Below are positions 55,345-64,000 of a DNA stretch of 64,000 nt, piece after piece (the stretch's first letter is position 1; each line of letters opens with the position of its first letter). The translations under genes were made by a program, and so were the position numbers. This stretch comes from Doryteuthis pealeii (taxonomy: Eukaryota; Mollusca; Cephalopoda; Myopsida; Loliginidae), in contig CM042151.1 in the NCBI GenBank assembly GCA_023376005.1, positions 76,106,446-76,170,445 on the forward strand, written 5' to 3'. The notes beneath the pieces were generated by a model. The model had not been told where the DNA came from and searched no databases. It saw only the letters and a program-made list of their open reading frames with translations.

Positions 55345-56179
55345 GAAAACAGAAATGACACATTGTTAAATAAACATTTATTGTAAAGACAATAAACACA
55401 ATAGTTGGTTGGTTTTATGACAATGTTAATTCTTATTCTGAATTCATTACCTATTATTATTATTACTGTAAATGCAAGATAATTATCTCCCTTGTTTTGT
55501 TCGGCCATCCTATTGCATGGGTACAGGCACCGTTCGACACCGGTAAAAGTCACATGTGCATGTGGCACTAGTTTTCAATTCTTTTAGCTGGCAGGAACCA
55601 AGGAGACAAGAAGGTTAGTGTCAGCATGGAACTTTTCCTCCTTTTTTGATTTTATTAGTTGTCGATGAGAGAAACTACATGGTCCTTTGTATTCTATTGT
55701 AGTTTTACGTTAAATACCAGTTGCGAAACAGGAGGACAAGTGACAACTCCTGTATTTTTACAAAAAATAAACAACAAAAACCCCAAATTACTATACATTT
55801 AATTAACCATTGAAATTAATTATTTAATCTATTATTGAGACAATTGTTTGTGTTAGTATTGCAATGTATAATTTCAATTAAACTTAGTTTAAAAAATATT
55901 TTTCAACATTAAATGTATAGTAATTTGGGTTTTTGTTGTTTATTTTTTTAAAGGAATACGTAATTAAAAACAACCTTAATCCCCTAAAACCTTAACCCAA
56001 TTCGCAAGATGTTAATTCATAGACTGTAGTTAAACTGTCATTGGGGACAACCAAAAAACTTTCCATTTTAATTTTCCAACCTAAATCAGAAGTCAGCCTT
56101 GTTTTGTTTGTTGCTTGTAATTTTTGAAGTCGCATCTAAATATAAACACCATCTGGTGAATATTGTTTCCACTCAATAG
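55345..56179. other. Upstream region of the 54 kb gene; no feature resolved
   Basis: If the splice site at 55343-55344 is used this is intron and beyond for the minus-strand gene. 55490-55620 is somewhat GC-richer (ACCGGTGTCGAACGG) and could hold a leader exon or promoter, but no convincing donor was found. Confidence 0.4.
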
Positions 56180-56773
56180 TTACCACTAGTTTTCCCTGTG
56201 AAATTACCCCCCCCCCCCATATTTAACACAATGAAACTTGCATAAAGGTTAATATTATCTTGAAATTTTTTGTTCATTTGAAAGAAGAAACATTAAAAAA
56301 AAAAAAAAACTCCTGATGATTTAAAAAAAATTTTTCAGCTTATGGAAATAATGAAAATTATGAACGAAAAAAATGTTTACATTTTTGCATTATTACATCA
56401 AATAAAATTTAATGTAACCAAAAACAAGTTACGACTAGAGGCTTTAAAAAATTCTATGAAAAATCAATTAAGAGTCAAATTTTCATGAAAACTTTTATAT
56501 CTATTCACCTGTTGATGAAAGTATGTTTAAAATAGGGTTTTCCTCAAATATATTAGGGATAATTTTTTTACGGGGTTCTAACCCCCCCCCCATTTCATTT
56601 TATGAAATATGAAAAAATAAACCGAAAAAAAACGATTTTTTTATTTTTTTCTATAAGGATAAGAGCCTGAATAATTTATATCAGAAGATTTTTTATATGC
56701 AATAGCTTTTTAGTAAAAGAAACATGAATACAGAATTCTGCTAAAAAAAATATCAATAAAGAAATTGAACCTG

Positions 56774-56807
<34 letters not shown>

Positions 56808-56850
56808 ACTGTTTTACTTATTTTTCGAAGATAACGGCGAGTAATTTTCC
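56180..56850 (+). repeat. Module G, copy 2
   Basis: Direct copy of 43455-44115 about 12.7 kb away; differences are mostly substitutions and homopolymer length, including an A run of about 27 at 56780. Confidence 0.8.
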
Positions 56851-56934
56851 CCTAGTGCCACTCAGAGACAATATGACCGATTAATTTTAAATGGTTATTT
56901 ACCACATGTAGCTTAGCTTAGCTGTAGTATACGG

Positions 56935-57020
56935 CTAGAAGTACGGAGCACCCAGTGAGAATAGAACTCACGAACGAGGGGCCGCTATTTCAACATGTTA
57001 ACGTGAGGTCTCCGTGAGTA
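56935..57020 (-). mobile_element. Possible tRNA-like SINE remnant
   Basis: Minus strand has GAGACCTCACGTTAACATG and a B-box-like GTGAGTTCTATTCTCAC. Weak. Confidence 0.3.
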
Positions 57021-57090
57021 ACTCAGAATATATTTAAAGAAGAGTAAAAGCAATTAATATGTAAATGACGATATGTAACTTTCCAGATAT

Positions 57091-57472
57091 CAAAAATAGG
57101 CTGAACTTGCACAAAGGTGTCAAAATTAGGGTGACCCAGAAAAAACAGAACCCACAAATTTTGTAATAAAACTGTTAATTTTAACTATGGGGGTCTAGGG
57201 TTAGGGTTAGGGTTAGGATTAGGGTTGGGGTCTAAGGTTAGTTTAATGGTAAAATGAATAAATAATTTGGGTTCTGCTTTTTCTGGGCACCCTGTATACC
57301 GGTGACCCAGAAAAAACAGAACCCACAAATTTTGTAATAAAACTGTTAATTTTAACTATGGGGTTTAGGGTTGGGGTTAGGGTTAGGGTTGGGGTTTAAG
57401 GTTAGTTTAATGGGAAAATAAATAAATAATTTGGGTTCTCTTTTTTCTGGGTCACCCTAATTTTGACACCTT
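57091..57472. mobile_element. Family A element with internal tandem duplication (copy A2)
   Basis: The left terminus GGCTGAACTTGCACAAAGG is at 57099. The segment from GTGACCCAGAAAAAACAG through a TTAGGG core to TTTTTCTGGGCACCC occurs twice (about 57131-57294 and 57301-57465). The right terminus stops after TTTTGACACCTTTTG, so its last ~20 bases are lost. Cores: 57187-57245 and 57360-57412. Confidence 0.85.
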
Positions 57473-57480
57473 TTGCCCTC

Positions 57481-58019
57481 AAAATGAGAAATAAAAAAAT
57501 AGCACATTTATTTTTAACATTTTTTAGAAAGTGTATCGCTTTCTTAAAAAAACATAAATAAAAACAAAAAGACAAAACAAAAAACAGCAACAAAAACAAC
57601 CACTAACAAACTTACCGTTGTCCATATAAAAAAATAATTAATTTGAAATTATCACCTCTTTTTTGTGATCGTAAATTTTTTTTGAAAGGCCGCTTGTATT
57701 TGGTTGCCTTTTAGGATTCCTTAGCCAATTTGACATAGATTCTGTATTATTTGTTCAATCCATAAAAATAATGTTTAAGATAAAAAACAAAATAAAACAA
57801 AAAAGAGTATCACAAAATAAAAGACAACGATGTAAACGTTCAAATCTTGGAGAGAATGTTTTTTCGTTTGATGAGAAGATCCGCTAACCGGTGATAAATA
57901 TAATATAGTTCCCTGTGTAAAATAAATACACTAAATCAGGGCTTCTCAGACTTTTTACCCGATGCACCCTTCGTGACCAAATTTCATATCTATTCACTAG
58001 GATGGCCCAAAGATCGTCT
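57481..58019. other. No gene recognised
   Basis: AT-rich, A-run-rich sequence; nothing identified. Confidence 0.5.
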
Positions 58020-58700
58020 GCTTGCGACAGATTTTTTGTTTTAAAAACGAATTAAAATTAATTAAATCTATTATTTAAGGTCAAACTTTTGTCTAAAACG
58101 ATAAGTAGTAACATAATGACCAAAAAAAGAAAAATATTATTAGATATGCAATTTAAAAAAACAACATTTAAAACGATTTTTTCGATCAATTTCTGTCGCT
58201 TTCGGTCTGAGACGCTGGTTTAAAATGGCTTAAAATGGCTTTTTTTACAAATTTAATGTAACATTCGCGATTGCAAAAAAAAAAAAAAAAAAATTAACAA
58301 AAATCAGGTAATTATCTGATTTTAATGAAATTTTCAGTATTGATTTATCAATTAATGAATTTTATAATGCATCAGTTATTTTATTTCAAAACTTTAATTC
58401 AGTATTTTTGCTATAAAAAATGAATATATAAAATTCATTTAAAATATGAAAAGCCTGATGTTAAGTTTAAAATGTTATATTTTTAGATTCTAAAAATAAA
58501 TATCTATTTAATGTAAACCTTATTTAGGTGCAAAAAGTAATAAGTTTTGAAGAAAAACCCTATTGAAAATGTAGCCCCCCCCCCCGTTTTTAAGCAGAAA
58601 AAATATCGATAATTCCCTGATATTTGGTAAATTATTTTCTGGGGGGGGGGGGCTAAATTCATTTTGTCAGAAACGCATTTTACATCAATTTTGGGCCTCT
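58020..58700 (+). repeat. Module H copy
   Basis: Matches 21690-22260 plus part of 22640-22740, from GACAGATTTTTTG through AAGGTCAAACTTTTGTCTAA, ACATTCGCGATTGC, to a G-run and AATTCATTTTGTCAGAAACG. Confidence 0.7.
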
Positions 58701-58869
58701 CTACTATTCACCCACAAATAAATTAACTGAATATCAAATAACAAAACTACTTTTTATTCAATGACTTAAATGATAAATATAGGCTTCATATTTCTTAGTG
58801 ACTCTTAAAATGTTTCCATTTTGACAACTTAAAACCATAGGACTGTGTGGAAATTATTTGTAAATGAAT

Positions 58870-59690
58870 AATTGGAATAGGCTACTCAGCCGGTTTTCGT
58901 AAAATAGACAAACCTACTTTCATGCTTATTTTACTGTTGCTGTAAATATCCTATTATATGAATATAAATAAACTTTGGTGTTAAATCTGTGTTGTTATTT
59001 TTAACATTACGTGAAAAAATTATGGGGTAGGAAGAGATTTGGGGGTTTTAAAGTTTCTTGTTGCGTGTTCTTATGGTTTTTGCTTTTTACCCCATCTCAT
59101 TGGGTGGTCACGCTGAAAAAGAAGGAATAAACAAAGGAGTAGGAGTGACTAGACCCAGTTACGGCCTAAACTCGAATGGCCGAGATATTCTCTTGGGTGT
59201 CGGTAGTCAGTCCTTTTTGTTGCACATGCGCGGAAGTTTATTTATATTTATATTTGTGAAGTATAAAGATACAAAAAATTCTTGTAAATGAAAAATAAAG
59301 ATACCGTTAATAACTTTGTGATCAAACATGTGAATTTTTACAAAATTTTTTTAAAATTAAAGGAAATGATGATGGTAAATTTGACTATCCCTAAGTGGCA
59401 AAATGACATCTTCCACTATCTATTATTAAAACATAAAATTGTAACCCTAACGCTAACATTAAATCCAACCCCAACCTAACCCAACCCTAACCCCAACACT
59501 AACCCCAACTTAACCTTAACTCTAACAATGAATTCTTATTGATATCTATGAAAGTGTAATATAATTTTTTTTGTTCCAAATACGAAGTGTGTAAAAATTT
59601 GTTTACATTACCTTTTATAAGGAAAGACGTTAAATATGAAATCTTAAATATGATGCTAGCTTTTAGAACTGGTTAAATAGCCTATACGTG
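58870..59690. mobile_element. Family D foldback element (copy D2) with an insert
   Basis: Left end GGCTACTCAGCCGGTTTTCG and TAGACAAACCTACTTTCATG; right end GAACTGGTTAAATAGCCTAT. The interior GTATAAAGATACAAAAAATT, ATGGTAAATTTGACTATC and a degenerate CCTAA tract (59442-59527) match D1. A GC-richer stretch at about 59040-59230 is absent from D1. Confidence 0.65.
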
Positions 59691-59778
59691 AATAATGTCT
59701 CAAAGCCAAATAAAGGTTTATCGATTATTAATATTAAATAGTTACTTGAAACAATATAATTATGTCCAAATTATTTAT

Positions 59779-60025
59779 ATTAATGTTGAGTATTATAAGC
59801 TCATATTCCTGTTCATAAATATGTTTAATGTAACATCAGCAGGAGCTCAAAGCTCCACCTACATCCGCCCAGCAACCTTTTCCCGCTTTTTGTAACAATT
59901 ATGTTCAGTTTGTAATAAATCTTTGTTGAATTTACCTCGTGTGTTGCCCATCTCTTCACTTCCACTTTTACTTATTGTAAATTGTTTTTTCTCAGGCAAT
60001 ACGAATACTCAACCTCAACAATTAA
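59779..60025 (+). mobile_element. Solo LTR, family L4
   Basis: 59784-60020 (237 bp) starts TGTTGAGTATTATAAGC and ends AATACTCAACCTCAACA, inverted ends. Perfect 5 bp flanks ATTAA at 59779-59783 and 60021-60025. An AATAAA signal with a following GT-rich stretch (GTAATAAATCTTTGTTG) lies about 100 bases before the end, as expected for R/U5. Confidence 0.85.
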
Positions 60026-60529
60026 GAATACTTAATTGAAGTTATAATTGTTTGCATATTATTATTATTATTATTATTAGAAATAAGAATAGCTACTTTA
60101 ACCGATACGTAGGAATACAATAAATAACTATCTACCTTAGATATTCTGAATGACTGTAGAAGGCTCCAAGGAGGTCACATGACAGTTCCAAAAATCTATT
60201 CTGAACCTTTTTTTTTTTTTCCTCTGGTCTTTGAACAGTAGTGACGTTGTCTCTGACCCTGCTAGAGAACATTAAAACAACATGGCTATTTTTTACTTAC
60301 CCTTAAATAATCCTTTTACTATTTTGAACCCCTTTCACATACTGTTTGTTTATAGAACTAAATAATGTATAGTTCTAGCTGTTTGTGTATTTACTTTTGT
60401 GTATTCTTTCTTTTTAATACCACTTGTAGATATATTGTGTGTATGAAATATTAAACGTCCTTGTATGTACACTGACTTTATTTTGTCTTTACTTCTGTTC
60501 AGTGTTAGTATATCACTGATATAGTAATA
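60026..60529. other. No gene recognised
   Basis: ATT microsatellite at 60058-60080; the rest is T-rich and unrecognised. Confidence 0.5.
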
Positions 60530-60830
60530 TTAATATTAGTCCTTGGAGAGTGGGGACTTGACTAAAATATCTTCATTGCCACCAAATGTCCCAAAACATA
60601 ATTGCTTTGTTGGGTCAATAAAATGGTAATTCCTGTGTGTGGAGTTAAGTGGGGGAGAGGCTTTCTGTGATTGGATATACCAATCACATGATGAGCCCAG
60701 AAGTTTTGGCACAAAATACCAAAAATCACAGAAGAGACCCCGGACCAGATCTGACGAGACAGCAACTTGAAAAGCTCCCCAAGAAATCACCCTAAGATAC
60801 CAGATATCTTTTCCAGCATGCCGGTAAGTC
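60530..60830 (+). promoter_or_regulatory. Candidate promoter and first exon
   Basis: GC-richer block with GTGATTGG and CCAATCACATGATG (opposed CCAAT boxes) at 60670-60692, then an ATG at 60818 followed two codons later by a consensus splice donor CCG before GTAAGTC at 60824. No downstream coding exon is visible in the window, so this may be an LTR, a pseudo-exon or the start of a gene beyond the edge. Confidence 0.3.
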
Positions 60831-60895
60831 TCTCAAACTCAACTTTATACACAGGAAAGACTTTATATTGTTACGCATTGTTTTATTTGTCTTTA

Positions 60896-61127
60896 ATAAA
60901 TTGGGACCATATAACCTTTAGGCACCCCTTTTGCGATCTCGTTTCATAAGGAGATTTTTTTCATTTACACTGCCAAAATCTGGTTGTTTGTTAACAGATG
61001 ATTTTTAGAGTTTTTTTTAAATTATAAAACTAAACCCTAACCCTTAACAAACAACCAGGTTTGGGCGGTGTAAATGAAAAAAATGTCCTTATAAAATGAA
61101 ATCACAAAAGAGATGCCTAAAGGTCAT
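60896..61127. mobile_element. Family B inverted-repeat element (copy B4)
   Basis: Starts GGACCATATAACCTTTAGG at 60904; the partner ends GCCTAAAGGTCAT, missing the last few bases. The core has CTAAACCCTAACCC. No target-site duplication was identified. Confidence 0.75.
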
Positions 61128-61559
61128 TGTTAGAATTAAACTAAGTTTTAATTCATTTATTTTTTGCTGTTAGTCTTAGAATTAAATAATTACACTCTTA
61201 ATAATTTTATAATCTATAAATAATTACACTCCTAAGAATTTTTTATAAAATGTTTTCTTCATAACAAAAGATTTTATTATTTTTTGTGAAACATTACACA
61301 ATTAAATTAGAGATTATTGGATATTATTTATTACCAAATTCTACAGCATTGAAACTCTCAAACCAAATAACATGAATATGTAAGCAGTCCTAAATAAGAA
61401 CACATATGTTTGTGATTTGATTTTTGGTTACAGAATTTCAATGTTGTAGAGTTTGATTATAAACAATACCTAATATCTATTTTGATTCTACTAGAAATAA
61501 TAAAATCCTAGTATCTTTGGTTTAAAAAAAATTAACTTAAGAAAATTGGTAGGGATGAA
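61128..61559. other. No gene recognised
   Basis: AT-rich; short direct word AATAATTACACTC repeated near 61185 and 61222. Confidence 0.5.
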
Positions 61560-61760
61560 CTTATGGATTACACTCTATATTAAGAAGAATAACATTTCAT
61601 TTTGAAAAATTGCAACTGATATATTTATTTATGAACAATACTATGTATTAGAAAAATGAACACTTTATTTTTAAATGTTTATATTTATGGACAACATTGT
61701 GCAGTAAAGAAATTAATATCTTAAAAAATTGCATGTGGTGTACTTTATCTATTTATATGT
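61560..61760. repeat. Minisatellite M, first block
   Basis: About three diverged ~65 bp units with TTTATTTATGGACAA and CATTTCATTTTGAAAAATTGC words, the same as 63325-64000. Confidence 0.65.
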
Positions 61761-61784
61761 TATATATTGGTCACAACTATAGGT

Positions 61785-61975
61785 TGCTCCCTGGTCCACT
61801 CTGACCCGGAGTGGTAGTACCTGTTAGGGTCCCATCTGTGGGTTAAATAGAAAAATGTATTTATAAAAAAATTGTATTATCCATTAAGAATTGATTTATT
61901 TCAAAATTTCATCGGCATTAAATGACCCACAGAGGTTGATATGCCGTAAAACAAAACAAAACAAACCAAACCAAG
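61785..61975 (-). repeat. R1 5' part
   Basis: Minus strand from GGCATATCAACCTCTGTGGG to CCACTCCGGGTCAGAGTGG and GGAGCAACC, as at 11040-11215. It lies inside the block between the two minisatellite M segments. Confidence 0.7.
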
Positions 61976-62079
61976 CAACTATAGGCGGTTAGTGTAGAAA
62001 CAGATTTGAATTCAAATCTGGACCATTAGGTGATTGATGTTCAGTGACATCAAGTTCATCCCCGACTTCTTGCTGTTGG

Positions 62080-62405
62080 GAAATGGGGGGGAAAAAGTTT
62101 AGAATTAGCAGTGAGCTGTTAGATGTCTGAATGTAAGCATGGACTTGGTTTCACTCCTGTGTGGTTAAAAAAAGTCTGGTCCAGAAGTTAATAAAAATGT
62201 GATCACCAAAAACTATATTGTCTCTAAAGACTAATGACAACCAACAAAGAAGCCAGAACCAAACTTATAGCAGAACCAGACTAGTCAACAACAGACAAGT
62301 AGAAGAAGTTAAAAGAAATTAAGATAGCGGACAACTACCAGAAAGGTAATAGAAGAAATTCCCCAGCTACACAAGAAATAGAAGATAATAAGAAATACCA
62401 GCCAG
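62080..62405 (+). repeat. Repeat shared with 51360-51720
   Basis: Shares CCAGCTACACAAGAAATAG, ACCAGACTAGTCAA and GAAATTAAGATAGC in order. Confidence 0.55.
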
Positions 62406-62590
62406 TATTATTTGGATTATTAGAACTATTATCCTCATCTTCATTGTTATCTGTACAACATTCTGGACGATGTGTCCTCTGGCCTTCTTCAGTATTTCTT
62501 GTCGGACTCGGGAACCGTCTTTTCAAACTTAGGAACCTTCTTTTCAAACTTGAACCTTATGGAAAATTTGGGTTATCTGCCCTTTAATAA
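62405..62590 (-). mobile_element. SINE S3 tail fragment
   Basis: Minus strand has GAAGAAGGCCAGAGGACACA followed by AATGTTGTACAGATAAC, with duplicated TTTGAAAAGAAGGTTCC words before it. A head-proximal S3 piece (GAACCTAACCCTTTATTCAG on +) lies at 63050-63200. Confidence 0.6.
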
Positions 62591-63049
62591 GGCCCAGAAG
62601 TAAGGCACTGGAACAGGGGTGGGGGTGGAGACGTTAAAATTCATGAGAACATTTAAGCACGCAACAGGGGTTGGACGTGCAAATCAACAGCAGGCGAAGG
62701 CAGCAGTTTAGGCACAGCTGCTGGATCAGAGCAGAATCAGAGCAGTGGACAGCAGCACTGATGATTACAACAAGAAACAGACAAAGCAAAGTGAACCCAT
62801 TTCAAATACATTATTCTCTGGAAACAAAGTTAAGTAAAAACACTAGTTACCTTATATTTAGGCACTCAAAACCCGCTGAGCGAATAAAGTTTAGCAATAA
62901 ATATGAACTTTAAACTCTTTTAAACTCTTACAAATTCTTACTCATTTGCACCGGAATTAAAATATTAACCCAATTATACACACGTATATTTACCTTGTTT
63001 CTTTCCTTTCTAAAACAGAATTATTCTCTATATTTTTCTGTTAACCTTC
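62591..63049. other. No gene recognised
   Basis: Open frame 62671-62913 is short and has no recognised domain; sequence is slightly GC-richer than the average here. Confidence 0.45.
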
Positions 63050-63260
63050 TTGTCCTAATCAGGAGCCATCATAGAACTTTGAACCTAACCCTTTATTCAG
63101 TCCACGGGGATATCCTGTTCTCATTTCACTAAACATTGCTGGGGTACAGGTGTTAAGCTGTTTTAATTATTATTCCATTCAGAGAAATAAAATACCAGCC
63201 AGCTACTCCAGCAAGTAAGTAGAGATTGTTGTGGGAGATATAACCACTGATGTCTCCCAA
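63050..63260 (-). mobile_element. SINE S3 body fragment plus repeat edge
   Basis: The minus strand carries the AACACC...GTACCCC...AGTGAAATGAGAACAGG and GGACTGAATAAAGGG body words of S3; 63187-63260 repeats the CCAGCAAGTAAGTA word of the 51.6 kb repeat. Confidence 0.5.
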
Positions 63261-63324
63261 AGAGTAAGTAAACTATTAAATATGAGGTCATCCCCTCATT
63301 ATATACCCTGACAAAAAGGGTATA

Positions 63325-64000
63325 TAACATATGGACAATACTGTGCATGAAAAATTTAACATTTTATTATCTTAAATTGCTAGTGATGTATTTATTTATG
63401 GGCAATACCATACATTAAAAAAAATAACATTTTATTTTGAAATGTTGCAATTGGTGTACTTGTTTAAGAACAATACTAGGCATCAAAAAACATTATTTAT
63501 TTTTTCAAATTGGAAGTTATGTACATATTTTTGGGTAATACCATACTTTAAGAAAAAATAACATTTTATTTTTGAATATTGCTCATGGCATATGTATTTA
63601 TTAGCAATATTATACATTTTTAAAAATATTATGAAAAATTGCTCATCGTATACTTATTTATGGGCAATATTGTACATAAAAAATTAACATTTAAAGTGCT
63701 GTATTTATTTATGGATAATATTGAACAGTAAAAACTTAAAATTTTACTCTTTTAAATTGCTAGTTGTGTACTTATTTATGGGCCATACAGTAAATTTTAA
63801 AAAATTAACATTAAAAAATTGCTAGTGGTGAATTTATTTATGAGCAATACTGTATATCTAAAAAAAATCTAGTAGTGAATTTGTTCATGGGCAATACTGT
63901 ATATTAAAACATTTCTAATGGTATATTTATTCATGGCCAGTACTGTATATTAAAACATTTCTAATGGTGTACTTAACTATGGGCAATACTGCATATCAAA
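63325..64000. repeat. Minisatellite M, second block, running off the window
   Basis: About ten diverged units of 60-70 bases with TTTATTTATGGGCAATACT, GTATATTAAAA and AACATTTTATTTTGAAATTGC words. The last units (63890-64000) lose the AACATTTTATT part and shorten to about 55 bases. Confidence 0.85.

Noticed and set aside
59058..59291. 77-codon open frame as a gene
   Set aside because: No domain, and it runs from a possible insert into foldback repeat sequence.

Overview
This is an AT-rich, repeat-saturated piece of an animal genome. There are no operons, ribosome binding sites or dense coding. Three intronless arrays of TGEKP-linked C2H2 zinc fingers, several tRNA-derived SINE families, non-LTR, LTR and mariner remnants, and many TTAGGG/CCCTAA-like tracts suggest a lophotrochozoan, most likely a mollusc and possibly a cephalopod, since cephalopods are known for large C2H2 expansions. 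The species assignment is inference.

Real genes. Only three open reading frames look like functional protein genes, and all are poly-zinc-finger proteins: 33814-34686 (+, 10 fingers), 47193-48056 (+, 10 fingers) and 54444-55265 (-, 9 fingers). Each lies a short distance inside an exon that begins with a good 3' splice site (pyrimidine tract, then AG before ATT), so each probably has an upstream leader exon. Three broken relatives are present: 4530-5650 (+), 18930-19440 (-), and a recent partial copy at 41640-42479 that is split by a retroelement fragment.

Layout. 1-5.1 kb and 18.9-23.8 kb are the two arms of a diverged inverted duplication, each with a dead zinc-finger gene; the left arm is full of small indels and may be poorly polished sequence. 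5.1-18.9 kb holds hairpin-forming elements, head-to-head SINEs, non-LTR 3' ends and a CTTT/TATC minisatellite. 24-33 kb holds foldback elements, a mariner remnant, minisatellites and a 455 bp tandem duplication. 33.6-48.5 kb and 53-55.4 kb hold the zinc-finger genes among solo LTRs, SINEs and retroelement debris. 56-64 kb is again repeats and runs off the window in a minisatellite.

Most notable pattern. Three unrelated-looking families of short inverted-repeat elements have hAT-type 8 bp target-site duplications (seen exactly at 16834-17020, 23599-23832, 44722-44969 and 50112-50355), and a fourth larger foldback family has no mapped target site. All four enclose short telomere-like (TTAGGG/CCCTAA) tracts. 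Most telomere-like blocks in the window sit inside these elements; the rest close a tandem duplication at 31.6-32.5 kb. Five further insertions look like LTRs with 5 bp target-site duplications or clear LTR ends. Zinc-finger genes and retroelements interact directly: one live gene ends in a stop codon supplied by a non-LTR fragment, and one pseudogene copy was split by the same family.
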